A DNA stretch of 64,000 nucleotides from Modestobacter roseus (GTDB taxonomy: Bacteria > Actinomycetota > Actinomycetes > Mycobacteriales > Geodermatophilaceae). This document shows positions 33,574 through 47,933 of the stretch, piece by piece (position 1 is the first letter of the stretch; every line of letters starts with the position of its first letter). The translations under genes were made by a program, and so were the position numbers. The stretch is taken from positions 2,418,001 to 2,482,000 of the forward strand of contig NZ_VLKF01000001.1 of assembly GCF_007994135.1 (NCBI RefSeq), written 5' to 3'. Under the pieces are notes generated by a model. The model was not told the origin of the DNA and searched no databases. It was given only the letters and a program-made list of their open reading frames with translations.

Positions 33574-35292
33574 TCACACCTCCAGGACGGTGGGGATGAT
33601 CATCGGGCGGCGGCGGTGCCGGTCGCTCACCCACTTGCCGACCGTGCGGCGGATGACCTGGGAGAGCCGGTGCGGGTCGACCTCGCCGTCGGCCAGGGTG
33701 CGGCGCAGGTTGTCCTCGACCAGGGCGAGCACCTCGTCGAAGGCGGACGGGTCGTCGGAGAAGCCGCGGGTGGACAGGTGCACCGGCCGGACGATCGTGC
33801 GGGTCGAGGGCTCGATGACCACGGTGAGCGCGACGAAGCCCTCGTCGCCGAGGATCCGCCGGGCCTGCAGCGACTCCTCGCCGACGTCACCGACGTTGAC
33901 CCCGTCGACGTAGACGTTGCCGATCGGCACGCTGCCCACGATGGCGGCCTTGCCGTCGACCAGGTCGACGACCACGCCGTCCTCGGCGAGCAGGATCCGG
34001 TCGCGGCTCATGCCGGTCTGCTCGGCCAGCGCGGCGTGCGCCCGCAGGTGCCGCCACTCGCCGTGCACCGGCATCAGGTAGCGGGGCTTGGCCACGTTGA
34101 GCAGGGTGCGGAGCTCACCGGCCGGGGCGTGCCCGGAGACGTGCACCCGCGCGGTCTCCTTGTGCACCACGGTGGCGCCGAGGCGGGCCAGCTGGTTGAT
34201 CACCTTGTAGACGGAGGTCTCGTTCCCCGGCACCAGCGAGGAGGCGAGGATGATCGTGTCGCCGGCCTCGATGGTGATCTGGTGGTGCTCCCCGCGGGCC
34301 ATCCGGCCCAGCGCCGACAGCGGCTCGCCCTGCGAGCCGGTGCTGATCAGCACCACCTGCTCCGGCGGCATGGCCGCGGCCTCGTCCAGCTTCACCATCA
34401 GCCCGGGGGCCACGCGGAGCAGGCCGAGGTCCTGGGCGACGCCCATGTTCCGCACCATCGACCGGCCGACGAACGCGGCCTTGCGGCCGTGCTTGACCGC
34501 CGCGTCGAGCACCTGCTGGATGCGGTGCACGTGGCTGGCGAAGCTGGAGACGATCAGCCGCTGGGTGGCGCGCTCGAACACCGAGTCCAGCACCGGGCCG
34601 ATCTCGCGCTCCGAGGTGACGAACCCGGGCACCTCGGCGTTGGTGGAGTCGCTCAGCAGCAGGTCGATGCCCTCGACGCCGAGCCGGGCGAAGGCGCCCA
34701 GGTCGGTGAGCCTGCCGTCCAGCGGCAGCTGGTCCATCTTGAAGTCACCGGTGTGCACCAGCGTGCCCGCGGAGGTGTGCACCGCGACGGCCAGCGCGTC
34801 GGGGATCGAGTGGTTCACGCTGATGAACTCGGTGTGGAACGGGCCGGCCAGGTGGTCGTCCCCGGCCGCCACCTCCACCAGGACCGGGTCGATGCGGTGC
34901 TCGCGGAGCTTCGCCTTGACCAGGGCCAGGGTGAACCGGGAGCCGATGAGCGGGATGTCGGCGCGCAGCCGCAGCAGGTAGGGGATCGCCCCGATGTGGT
35001 CCTCGTGCCCGTGGGTCAGCACGACGCCGGTGACGTCGTCCAGCCGGTGCTCGATGACGCCGAAGTCGGGGAGGATCAGGTCGACGCCGGGCTGCTCGGC
35101 CTCCGGGAAGAGCACCCCGCAGTCGATGACCAGCAGCTGCCCGTCGAACTCGAGCACGGCCATGTTCCGGCCGATCTCGCCCAGCCCGCCCAGCGCCATC
35201 ACGCGCAGCCCGCCGGCGGGCAGCGGCGGGGGCGCCTTGAGGTCCAGGTGCGGCTGCAGGGCCTGCTGACCGGGCGGGGGCATCGAGGTCAC
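33574..35292 (-). CDS. rnj: Ribonuclease J
   Basis: A 572-residue metallo-beta-lactamase-fold RNase with 5'-3' exonuclease and endonuclease activity in mRNA decay and rRNA processing. The core motif HGHEDHIGA (HxHxDH) is near residue 95, and the beta-CASP signatures LLSDSTNAEVPG, SFASHVHRIQQVLDAA, VLISTGSQGEP and HVSGHA follow. The C-terminal RNase J domain ends at the stop. The GTG start overlaps the dapA stop by four bases (GTGA), so dapA-rnj is an operon, as in mycobacteria (dapA-rnj next to thyX). The first 28 residues are Pro/Gln-rich and precede the domain; an ATG four codons in is possible. Confidence 0.95.
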   Translation of the reverse strand: MTSMPPPGQQALQPHLDLKAPPPLPAGGLRVMALGGLGEIGRNMAVLEFDGQLLVIDCGVLFPEAEQPGVDLILPDFGVIEHRLDDVTGVVLTHGHEDHIGAIPYLLRLRADIPLIGSRFTLALVKAKLREHRIDPVLVEVAAGDDHLAGPFHTEFISVNHSIPDALAVAVHTSAGTLVHTGDFKMDQLPLDGRLTDLGAFARLGVEGIDLLLSDSTNAEVPGFVTSEREIGPVLDSVFERATQRLIVSSFASHVHRIQQVLDAAVKHGRKAAFVGRSMVRNMGVAQDLGLLRVAPGLMVKLDEAAAMPPEQVVLISTGSQGEPLSALGRMARGEHHQITIEAGDTIILASSLVPGNETSVYKVINQLARLGATVVHKETARVHVSGHAPAGELRTLLNVAKPRYLMPVHGEWRHLRAHAALAEQTGMSRDRILLAEDGVVVDLVDGKAAIVGSVPIGNVYVDGVNVGDVGEESLQARRILGDEGFVALTVVIEPSTRTIVRPVHLSTRGFSDDPSAFDEVLALVEDNLRRTLADGEVDPHRLSQVIRRTVGKWVSDRHRRRPMIIPTVLEV

Positions 35293-36185
35293 AGCTGAAC
35301 TCCTCCGGCGGCGAGGTCCTCGCGCAGCTGCGCGAGCTCCTCGGCCGTCGCATCGACCAACGGGGGGCGCACCGGGCCGGCCGGCAGGCCGAGCGCGCGC
35401 AGCGCCGCCTTCACCGTGATGACGCCCTGGGTGCGGAAGACGCCGGTGTAGACCGGCAGCAAGCTCTCGTTGACGGCGCGCGCGGTGACCAGGTCACCGG
35501 ACTCGACCGCGGCGATCATCTCCGCGAGGCGCGTGCCGACCAGGTGGCTGACCACGCTGACCACGCCGACGGCCCCGACGGCCAGCAGCGGCAGGTTCAG
35601 CATGTCGTCGCCGGAGTAGTAGGCGAGGTCGGTGCGGGCGCGCGTCCACTGCACCGCGCCGAAGTCGCCCTTGGCGTCCTTGACGGCCACGATGTTCGGG
35701 TGCTCGGCGGCGCGCACCAGCGTGTCCACGTGGACCGGGACACCGGAACGGTGCGGGATGTCGTAGAGCATCACCGGCAGCTCGGTGGCGTCGGCGACCG
35801 CGGTGAAGTGCCGCAGCAGCCCCGCCTGCGGTGGCTTGTTGTAGTACGGGGTGACGACGAGCAGCCCGTCGACACCGAGCCGGGCAGCGGACTGCGCCTT
35901 CTCGATCGAGTGCGCCGTGTCGTTCGTGCCCACGCCGGCGATCACCGTGGCCCGGTCGCCCACGGCGTCGAGCACCGCCTCGAGCACCGCGTGCTGCTCG
36001 CCGTCGCTGATGGTGGGCGACTCCCCCGTGGTCCCGAAGACGACCAGCCCGTCGTTGGACTCGCGCTCGACGAGGTGCGCGGCCAGTTCCTGGGCGCCGG
36101 CGAGGTCGATCGTGCCGTCCTCGGCGAGCGGGGTGACCATCGCCGTGATCACGCGCCCGAAGGGCCGGGCGGGGTCGGTGGTCAT
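35289..36185 (-). CDS. dapA: 4-hydroxy-tetrahydrodipicolinate synthase
   Basis: A 298-residue aldolase condensing pyruvate with aspartate semialdehyde, the first step specific to lysine and diaminopimelate. Seen motifs: VITAMVTPLAEDGTIDL, VFGTTGESPTIS, VVTPYYNKPPQAGLLRHF (catalytic Tyr), LYDIPHRSGV, and the Schiff-base Lys in NIVAVKDAKGDF. The ATG lies seven bases after TAGATT, a -10 box, with no Shine-Dalgarno, so translation is probably leaderless. The first TAG of that box is also the dfrA stop codon. dapA is coupled to rnj. Confidence 0.95.
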   Translation of the reverse strand: MTTDPARPFGRVITAMVTPLAEDGTIDLAGAQELAAHLVERESNDGLVVFGTTGESPTISDGEQHAVLEAVLDAVGDRATVIAGVGTNDTAHSIEKAQSAARLGVDGLLVVTPYYNKPPQAGLLRHFTAVADATELPVMLYDIPHRSGVPVHVDTLVRAAEHPNIVAVKDAKGDFGAVQWTRARTDLAYYSGDDMLNLPLLAVGAVGVVSVVSHLVGTRLAEMIAAVESGDLVTARAVNESLLPVYTGVFRTQGVITVKAALRALGLPAGPVRPPLVDATAEELAQLREDLAAGGVQL

Positions 36186-36192
36186 GGCGGCG

Positions 36193-36198
36193 AATCTA
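36193..36198 (-). promoter_or_regulatory. -10 box of dapA, overlapping the dfrA stop codon
   Basis: On the minus strand TAGATT ends seven bases before the dapA ATG. Its TAG (36196-36198) is the dfrA stop codon, so dapA can be transcribed separately from the very end of dfrA. Confidence 0.5.
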
Positions 36199-36801
36199 CC
36201 GGCCCGTACCGACGTCGCCGTCGGACCGTCCGGCGGCGGCCCACCGCCGAGCGTGCTCGGCCAGCACACCGGGCACCGGACCGGCCGGCGCGGCTCCCCG
36301 TCGCCACGACGACACGCGGAAGCGCAGACCGCCGGACGACGTGGCCCACCCGCCCGCCGGCTGCTGCACGGCGGGCTCCCACTCCGGCCCCAGCGGCGGG
36401 GCCCAGGTGTCGCCGGGCAGCTGCGCGTCGACCTCGGTGACGACGACCTCCGTGGCGTGCGGGGCGAACGCGGCGTAGACGGCGCCACCGCCGATCACCC
36501 ACCGGTCGTCGTCGCGGGCGAGGACGTCGGCCACCGACCGGACCACGGGCACGCCGACCTCGGCCGGGTCGAGCGCCGTGCTGAGCACGACGTTGCGGCG
36601 CCCCGGCAGCGGCCGGTACCGCGGCGGCAGCGACTCCCACGTTCGCCGCCCCATCACCACCGTGCTGCCGAGGGTCAGCGCCTTGAACAGCCGGAGGTCC
36701 TCCGGCAGGTGCCAGGGCAGCGCGCCGTCGGCGCCGATGACGCCCTCGGTGGTCTGCGCCCAGACCATCCGCAGGGTGCCCGTGGTGGTCGCTGCGGCCA
36801 C
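36196..36801 (-). CDS. dfrA: Dihydrofolate reductase
   Basis: A 201-residue NADPH-dependent enzyme that regenerates tetrahydrofolate. From the GTG (36799-36801), two bases after the thyA stop, the protein reads VAAATTTGTLRMVWAQTTEGVIGADGALPWHLPEDLRLFK with the conserved PWH/D substrate site. VVMGRRTWESLPPRYRPLPGR and VIGGGAVYAAF (NADPH binding) follow. The C-terminal tail of about 30 residues (PAGPVPGVLAEHARRWAAAG onward) extends past the usual 160-170 residues. It is coupled to thyA, whose reaction makes dihydrofolate. A start at the inner ATG (MVWAQTTEG) is also possible. Confidence 0.93.
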   Translation of the reverse strand: MAAATTTGTLRMVWAQTTEGVIGADGALPWHLPEDLRLFKALTLGSTVVMGRRTWESLPPRYRPLPGRRNVVLSTALDPAEVGVPVVRSVADVLARDDDRWVIGGGAVYAAFAPHATEVVVTEVDAQLPGDTWAPPLGPEWEPAVQQPAGGWATSSGGLRFRVSSWRRGAAPAGPVPGVLAEHARRWAAAGRSDGDVGTGR

Positions 36802-36803
36802 GG

Positions 36804-37613
36804 TCAGACGGCCACCGCGCCGCGGATCGCCGGGTGGTGGCGGTAGTCCAGCAGGTGCAGGTCCTCGTAGCGGTGGTCGAACAGCGTGGTGGCCGGGTCG
36901 ATGGTCAGCCGCGGGAAGGGCAGCACCTCGCGGGACAGCTGCTCGCGCACCTGGTCGACGTGGTTGGTGTAGACGTGGCAGTCGCCGCCGACCCAGATGA
37001 AGTCCCCGGGCTCCAGGCCGACCTGCTGGGCGACCAGCTGGGTGAGCAGGGCGTAGCTGGCGATGTTGAACGGCACGCCGAGGAACATGTCGGCGCTGCG
37101 CTGGTAGAGCTGGCACGACAGCCGGCCGTCGGCGACGGCGAACTGGAACAGCGTGTGGCACGGCGCCAGGGCCATCTCCGGCAGCGCGGCGACGTTCCAG
37201 GCCGAGACGATCATGCGGCGGGAGTCCGGGTCGCTGCGCAGGGTCTCCAGGACGCCGGCGAGCTGGTCGACCGTCCCGCCGTCGGGGGTGGGCCAGGAGC
37301 GCCACTGGACGCCGTAGACCGGGCCGAGGCTGCCGTCCTCGGCCGCCCACTCGTCCCAGATGGAGACGCCGTGCTCCTGCAGCCAGCGGACGTTGCCCTC
37401 ACCGCGCAGGAACCACAGCAGCTCGTAGGCCACGGACTTGAAGTGCACCTTCTTGGTGGTCACCAGCGGGAAGCCGGCGGAGAGGTCGTAGCGCAGCCGC
37501 TCGCCGAAGAGGCTCAGCGTGCCCGTGCCGGTGCGGTCGGACTTCGCCGTGCCGGTCTCCAGCACCCGGCGCAGCAGGTCCTCGTACTGGGTGTCGCTGG
37601 TCGCGTCGGCCAC
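36804..37613 (-). CDS. thyA: Thymidylate synthase ThyA
   Basis: A 269-residue enzyme methylating dUMP to dTMP with methylenetetrahydrofolate. Motifs: [38 protein letters not shown], the catalytic Cys in [10 protein letters not shown], and [23 protein letters not shown]. The GTG start follows a TAGAGT -10-like box by eight bases and lacks a clear ribosome binding site. dfrA follows after two bases, so the methylene-THF to DHF to THF cycle is encoded together. A flavin-dependent synthase, thyX, is the next gene upstream, so this genome carries both types. Confidence 0.96.
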   Translation of the reverse strand: MADATSDTQYEDLLRRVLETGTAKSDRTGTGTLSLFGERLRYDLSAGFPLVTTKKVHFKSVAYELLWFLRGEGNVRWLQEHGVSIWDEWAAEDGSLGPVYGVQWRSWPTPDGGTVDQLAGVLETLRSDPDSRRMIVSAWNVAALPEMALAPCHTLFQFAVADGRLSCQLYQRSADMFLGVPFNIASYALLTQLVAQQVGLEPGDFIWVGGDCHVYTNHVDQVREQLSREVLPFPRLTIDPATTLFDHRYEDLHLLDYRHHPAIRGAVAV

Positions 37614-37621
37614 GGGAGTCG

Positions 37622-37627
37622 ACTCTA
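37622..37627 (-). promoter_or_regulatory. -10 box of thyA
   Basis: On the minus strand TAGAGT ends eight bases before the thyA GTG, in the 22 bp gap after thyX. The transcript would start at or within two bases of the start codon. Confidence 0.4.
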
Positions 37628-37635
37628 GGCTGGGG

Positions 37636-38388
37636 TCAGCCCTCGGTGACGTAGGGGCTGGCCGCCACCTCGGTGCCGTCGGTCAGCGCGCTGACCCGGA
37701 AGTCGCCGAACACGTTGGGGGCGATGCGCTGCAGCTCGCGCAGGCAGGCGACGGCGAGCTCACGGATCTCGACGTCGGCGTGCTCGCTGGCGCGCATCGC
37801 GATGAAGTGCCGCCAGGCACGGTAGTTGCCGGTGACGACGATGCGCGTCTCGGTGGCGTTGGGGAGGACGGATCGGGCCGCCTGCCGGGCCTGCTTGTGG
37901 CGCAGCGTGGCGTTCGGGACGCCGGCGAACCGCTGCTCCAGCCCCTCCAGCAGGTCGGCATAGGCGGCCCGGGCCGCGTCGGTCGCGGCCAGGAAGCGCG
38001 CGTGCAGTTCGGGGTCCTCGGCGATGACGGCCGGTTCGACCACGGCGGCGTCCCGCTCGGGCACGTAGCGCTGGGACAGCTGGCTGTAGGAGAAGTGCCG
38101 GTGCCGGATCAGCTCGTGGGTCAGCGACCGGGACACCCCGGTCAGGTACATCGTCACGCTGCCGTGCTCGAGCACCGACAGGTGACCGACCTCGAGGATG
38201 TGCCGGAGGTAGGAGGCGTTGGTCGCCGTCGCGGGATTGGGCTTGTCCCAGGACTGGTAGCAGGCGCGGCCGGCGAACTCGGCGAGCGCCTGCCCGCCGT
38301 CGGCGTCGGTCTCCCAGGTCACGTCGGCGGGCGGGGTGAACTGCGTCTGGGCGATGACCTGCACCTGGAGCGGAGCGATCGCGGGCAC
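37636..38388 (-). CDS. thyX: Flavin-dependent thymidylate synthase ThyX
   Basis: A 250-residue FAD enzyme making dTMP while leaving folate as tetrahydrofolate. The ThyX motif RHRxxSxxxxSxR is intact in [37 protein letters not shown] precedes it, and the C-terminal [22 protein letters not shown] is typical. The GTG start is six bases after TACCCT, a -10 box, without Shine-Dalgarno, so leaderless. The frame upstream is a shadow of the neighbouring gene. It corresponds to mycobacterial ThyX, which lies next to dapA and rnj; here thyA and dfrA are inserted between. Confidence 0.95.
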   Translation of the reverse strand: MPAIAPLQVQVIAQTQFTPPADVTWETDADGGQALAEFAGRACYQSWDKPNPATATNASYLRHILEVGHLSVLEHGSVTMYLTGVSRSLTHELIRHRHFSYSQLSQRYVPERDAAVVEPAVIAEDPELHARFLAATDAARAAYADLLEGLEQRFAGVPNATLRHKQARQAARSVLPNATETRIVVTGNYRAWRHFIAMRASEHADVEIRELAVACLRELQRIAPNVFGDFRVSALTDGTEVAASPYVTEG

Positions 38389-38394
38389 CCGTCG

Positions 38395-38400
38395 AGGGTA
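38395..38400 (-). promoter_or_regulatory. -10 box of thyX, leaderless start
   Basis: On the minus strand TACCCT ends six bases before the thyX GTG, with no ribosome binding site. Confidence 0.5.
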
Positions 38401-38429
38401 CGGGGGGCGCAGCGCCCGGCTCCCCGGGC

Positions 38430-39656
38430 TCACCAGGAGGGCGCCGGGGCTCCGAGCGCGCCGGCCAGCGCGGGGGCGAGGTCGCCCGGGCCGGCCACGG
38501 CCACGTCTTCCAACGCCAGCCAGCCGGCCACCAGCCGGAGCTCGGCGGCGAGCTCGGCCGCCACCGCGCCGTGGTCGACGCCCGGCTCGGCGTGCGCGGC
38601 CTGCACCCGGAGCACACCGGCCTGGCGGTCGGCCTTGAGGTCGACCCGGGCGACCAGCCGGTCGCCGAGCAGGAAGGGCAGCACGTAGTAGCCGTGCACC
38701 CGCTTGTGCGCCGGGGTGTAGATCTCCAGCCGGTACCGGAAGCCGAAGAGCCGCTCCACCCGCGGACGTTCCCAGACCAGCGAGTCGAAGGGGCTGAGCA
38801 GGGCCCGCGCCCGGACCCACCTCGGCCGCCGGGCGAGCGGGTCGGCCCAGGCCGGCCGTTCCCAGCCGGCCACCTCCACCGGCTGTAGCTCACCGGCGTC
38901 GGCGAGCTCGGCGATCGCCGTCCGGGCGTCGGTGGGCGTCAGCCGGAAGTAGTCGCGCAGGTCGGTCTCCGTGGCGACGCCCAGCGCCCGCGCCGCGGTG
39001 CGCACCAGCTCACGGATCGCCTCGGCCCGGTCCGGTGTCGGCGCCTCGACGACGGCGGCCGGCAGCACCCGCTCGGTGAGGTCGTACACCCGCTCGAAGC
39101 CGGCCGTGCGGGCCCGGGCGGTGAGGGCGCCGGTGAAGAACAGGTACTCCAGGGCCGCCTTGCCCGCATGCCAGTTCCACATGCTCCCGGGACGGTTCGG
39201 GCGGGCCTCCTGCAGCTGGCTCGCCCGGATCGGTCCCTCCTCCCGGACCCGGGCGAGCAGCGCGGCCACGAACTCCGGTCGCTCGCGCTGGACCCTGGTC
39301 ATCGAGCCCCACGCCTCGCGGTCGGCGGCGTCCATCCGCCATCGGAGGGAGGGCTGCAGGCGTGCCGGCAGGAACGAGGCCTCGTGCGCCCAGTACTCGA
39401 ACAGGTCGTGCCGGCGGTTGGCGAGGGCGTCGAGCACCGTGCGGTCGTAGGGACCGAGCCGGCTGAAGAACGGCAGGTAGTGCGAGCGGGAGAGGACGTT
39501 CACCGAGTCGATCTGCACCACGGCCAGCCGCTCGGCGGTCCGCCGCAACTGGCGGGTGCCCACGACCCCGCCGGGCCGTGGCTCGGCGAAGCCCTGGGCG
39601 GCCAGCGCCATCCGCCGGGCGAGGGCGGCAGGGAGCCGTTCGACAGCCGTGGTCAC
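38430..39656 (-). CDS. AlkZ/YcaQ-family winged-helix DNA glycosylase
   Basis: A 408-residue protein of the HTH_42 (DUF1006) family, whose members AlkZ and YcaQ excise interstrand-crosslinked or alkylated bases. The catalytic Q-phi-D motif is present near residue 48 in [56 protein letters not shown] follows, as in homologues. The C-terminal half has the [35 protein letters not shown] winged-helix segment and [57 protein letters not shown]. The start is GTG 39656, divergent from the GNAT gene. Substrate choice within the family is unknown. Confidence 0.87.
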   Translation of the reverse strand: MTTAVERLPAALARRMALAAQGFAEPRPGGVVGTRQLRRTAERLAVVQIDSVNVLSRSHYLPFFSRLGPYDRTVLDALANRRHDLFEYWAHEASFLPARLQPSLRWRMDAADREAWGSMTRVQRERPEFVAALLARVREEGPIRASQLQEARPNRPGSMWNWHAGKAALEYLFFTGALTARARTAGFERVYDLTERVLPAAVVEAPTPDRAEAIRELVRTAARALGVATETDLRDYFRLTPTDARTAIAELADAGELQPVEVAGWERPAWADPLARRPRWVRARALLSPFDSLVWERPRVERLFGFRYRLEIYTPAHKRVHGYYVLPFLLGDRLVARVDLKADRQAGVLRVQAAHAEPGVDHGAVAAELAAELRLVAGWLALEDVAVAGPGDLAPALAGALGAPAPSW

Positions 39657-39715
39657 CCCGCCGATCCTGCCCCGGGGGTACGACGGTCGCGGTTCGGGCC
39701 GGCCCGGCGACGACC

Positions 39716-39721
39716 TAGGCT
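39716..39721 (+). promoter_or_regulatory. -10 box of the GNAT gene, leaderless start
   Basis: TAGGCT ends six bases before the GTG at 39728, without a ribosome binding site. Confidence 0.5.
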
Positions 39722-39727
39722 GCCCCG

Positions 39728-40285
39728 GTGGACCTGCCCCCGTTCCCCGGCCCGCGTGGTCGCGCGGACGTGTCCGTCCGTCCGGCCGTGGCCGACGACG
39801 CGGAGGCGATCGCCCGGGTACAGGTGGTCACCTGGCGCACCGCCTACCGCGAGGTGCTGCCCGCGGCGGTCCTCGACGGGTGGGACGACACGGCCGCGGC
39901 GGACACGTGGCGCCGCTCGATCGCCTCACCCCCCTCCCCGGCGCACCGGGTCCTCGTCGCCCAGGAGCGGGACGTCACCGTCGGGCTGGCCGCCTGCGCG
40001 CCGGCGGAAGACGCGACCGGTCCCGGTCTGCTGGAGATCGTGGCACTGGCGGTGGAACCGCGCTGGGGACGGCGGGGACACGGCAGCCGCCTGCTGGCCG
40101 CCGTCGCCGACACTGCCCGCGACCTGTCGGCGCCCGGGCTGACCATGTGGCTGGCGACCGCGGACGCGGTGACCGCGCGCTTCCTGACCGGTGCGGGGTG
40201 GGCCCACGACGGGGCGACCCGCACCCTGGACGCGGGTGACGCACTGGTGCCGCAGGAACGCTGGCACAGCTGGTTCGACGAGTGA
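39728..40285 (+). CDS. GNAT family N-acetyltransferase
   Basis: A 185-residue acetyltransferase. VSVRPAVADDAEAIARVQVVTWRTAYREVLPAAVL is a typical GNAT N-terminus, and IVALAVEPRWGRRGHGSRLLAAV contains motif A (R-R-G-H-G-S) for acetyl-CoA binding. The C-terminal half has the ADAVTARFLTGAGWAHDGATRTLD pattern. The substrate is unknown. The GTG start follows a -10 box directly. Its stop region overlaps or abuts the DUF2461 gene, so the two form an operon. Confidence 0.85.
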   Translation: MDLPPFPGPRGRADVSVRPAVADDAEAIARVQVVTWRTAYREVLPAAVLDGWDDTAAADTWRRSIASPPSPAHRVLVAQERDVTVGLAACAPAEDATGPGLLEIVALAVEPRWGRRGHGSRLLAAVADTARDLSAPGLTMWLATADAVTARFLTGAGWAHDGATRTLDAGDALVPQERWHSWFDE

Positions 40286-40293
40286 GGAGCACG

Positions 40294-40959
40294 GTGGGGT
40301 TCAGCGGTTTCCCGGACGAGGGCCTGGTCTTCTACGAGGGCCTGGAGGCGGACAACAGCCGGGCCTACTGGACGGCGCACCGCGCCGACTGGGAGACCCA
40401 CGTCCGCGCCCCGATGCAGGCGCTGGTCGACGAGCTGACCGGTGAGTTCGGCACCCCCAAGCTGTTCCGCCCCTACCGAGACGTGCGCTTCAGCCACGAC
40501 AAGACCCCGTACAAGACGCACCAGGGGGCCGTGCTGCACCCGGCAGGCTCCGGTCTGGGCTCGGTGTACGTCGAGATCTCGGCGGACGGCCTCCGGGTCG
40601 CTGGCGGCTGCTGGCGGCTGCAGCCGGACCAGCTGGACCGATTCCGGCGGGCCGTCGCGGACGACCTGCAGGGCCCGCGGCTCGTGGCCGAGGTGGACCG
40701 GCTCCGCTCGGCCGGCTACGAGATCGACGGAGATCGGCTGGTGCGGTCACCGCGGGGTTGGCCGGGCGACCACCCGCGCATCGAGCTGCTGCGGCACAAG
40801 GCGCTGCACGGGTCCCACCGGTGGGAGCCCAGCGACTGGCTGCACACCCCCACCGCGGTGGACCGGGTGCGGGACGCCTGGCGTGCGTTCGCCCCACTGA
40901 ACCGGTGGCTGGACGACAACGTCGGTGCCACGACCGCGCCGCCTGATCGCCGGCGCTGA
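40294..40959 (+). CDS. DUF2461 domain-containing protein
   Basis: A 221-residue protein. GTG 40294 is preferred because AGGAG lies just before it and the result, VGFSGFPDEGLVFYEGLEADNSRAYW, matches the family N-terminus. A GTG at 40282 overlapping the previous stop would add four residues. Further family signatures: FGTPKLFRPYRDVRFSHDKTPYKTHQGA, SVYVEISADGLRVAGGCW and PRGWPGDHPRIELLRHKALHGS. The family is widespread and uncharacterised (Pfam DUF2461, TIGR02453). It is cotranscribed with the GNAT enzyme, and a hairpin follows. Confidence 0.9.
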   Translation: MGFSGFPDEGLVFYEGLEADNSRAYWTAHRADWETHVRAPMQALVDELTGEFGTPKLFRPYRDVRFSHDKTPYKTHQGAVLHPAGSGLGSVYVEISADGLRVAGGCWRLQPDQLDRFRRAVADDLQGPRLVAEVDRLRSAGYEIDGDRLVRSPRGWPGDHPRIELLRHKALHGSHRWEPSDWLHTPTAVDRVRDAWRAFAPLNRWLDDNVGATTAPPDRRR

Positions 40960-40963
40960 GAAC

Positions 40964-40989
40964 GACGACCCCGACCAGATCGGGGCGTC
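40964..40989. terminator. Hairpin after DUF2461 gene
   Basis: Arms GACGACCCCGA and TCGGGGCGTC pair with one bulge, starting 5 bp past the stop and followed by TTCC. It probably ends the plus-strand unit; the rRNA terminator lies beyond it. Confidence 0.5.
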
Positions 40990-41087
40990 TTCCGTCACGT
41001 GACGTCCAGGTCCGTGGAACGGCAGTCGGGGGTTCCGCGCAGCCTGTCCGCCGTCGAGCTCGCGGTGCTCTCACAGCCCGAGAAATG

Positions 41088-41127
41088 CCGAAACGGGGCC
41101 ACAGCGTGAGCTGTGACCCCGTTTCGG
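41088..41127 (-). terminator. rRNA operon terminator
   Basis: On the minus strand the arms CCGAAACGGGGTCACAGC and GCTGTGGCCCCGTTTCGG form a stem of about 18 bp with one G-U pair and a four-base loop, followed by CATTTCTC. It lies just past the 5S gene. Confidence 0.85.
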
Positions 41128-41135
41128 GAAAGATT

Positions 41136-41252
41136 GTCCGGCGGCGTCCTACTCTCCCACCCGGTCCCCCGGGCAGTACCATCGGCGCTGAAAGGCTTAG
41201 CTTCCGGGTTCGGAATGAGACCGGGCGTTTCCCTTTCGCCATGACCGCCGTA
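41136..41252 (-). rRNA. rrf: 5S ribosomal RNA
   Basis: On the minus strand the gene reads TTACGGCGGTCATGGCG at its 5' end and ends ACGCCGCCGGAC, and these pair as helix I. The internal CATTCCGAACCCGGAAGCTAAG is the conserved 5S loop B/helix III region. About 117 nt; ends are estimated to within a few bases. Confidence 0.93.
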
Positions 41253-41291
41253 ACACTGTGAAACTATCGGCCACCCCTTGTTACGGGGGGC

Positions 41292-41322
41292 TCGTCGTTT
41301 CAGAGCTGCACAGTGGACGCGA
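41292..41322 (-). other. 23S rRNA processing stem, 3' arm
   Basis: This 31-nt segment between 23S and 5S is complementary to 44612-44642 upstream of 23S, with 29 of 31 positions matching. Together they form the long helix that brackets precursor 23S and is normally cut by RNase III. Confidence 0.75.
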
Positions 41323-41360
41323 CACAACATTTTGCAAGAAAAGGCTGGATGGTGTGTGTG

Positions 41361-46556
<5,196 letters not shown>

Positions 46557-46768
46557 GATGAATTCAACCCACGGCTGAGAACCGAGAGCTAGCACTCTCG
46601 ATGTCAATCAACCAAAGGAATCCCCAACCAGACCACCCGAAGGCGACCCAGCCGAATGGGGTTTAACTATATGGCACTGACTTTCGGCACGCTGTTGAGT
46701 TCTCAAGGAGCGGACGCGCACGAAACCCGACCGGATCTCTCCGGCCATCGTTCGCGGCGGCTTGTTCC

Positions 46769-46797
46769 ACGTTACGCCGTGCACGGCTCGCTGTCAC
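46769..46797 (-). promoter_or_regulatory. rRNA operon promoter, downstream of the two
   Basis: On the minus strand GTGACA (46797-46792), a 17-bp spacer and TAACGT (46774-46769), about 210 bp before 16S. Confidence 0.7.
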
Positions 46798-46860
46798 ACC
46801 CGGGGGTCTGACCTCGCGGCTCCCGGCTCTTTCGACCCGGTCTCGCTCGGCGCAGAGAGA

Positions 46861-46889
46861 AAGTTACGTGGCCGGACGGGGCTCGTCAA
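46861..46889 (-). promoter_or_regulatory. rRNA operon promoter, upstream of the two
   Basis: On the minus strand TTGACG (46889-46884), a 17-bp spacer and TAACTT (46866-46861), a near-consensus housekeeping promoter about 300 bp before 16S. Confidence 0.8.
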
Positions 46890-47051
46890 ACCGCAGATGG
46901 CCACCAGGTGGCCATGCCGCCTCCCATGGGACGGTTTGCACGAAGAACGTGCAGGTCAGCGTCGAGCGGTCGGTGCGGGATTGCGAGCCAGGTCACGTGT
47001 CCGCGGGATGTCCGACCGGCCCACCGGCCCCAGCCGCCCCACGGAGGGGGC

Positions 47052-47933
<882 letters not shown>

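Larger units (their letters stand above)
46557..47051 (-). other. rRNA leader and promoter region
   Basis: The 495 bp between dapB and 16S hold no gene. On the minus strand there are two promoters (46861-46889 and 46769-46797). Nearer 16S is the leader box CTTGAGAACTCAACAGCGTG (about 46696-46715), a conserved antitermination/processing element of actinobacterial rRNA leaders that recurs in altered form in the 16S-23S spacer. Confidence 0.8.
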
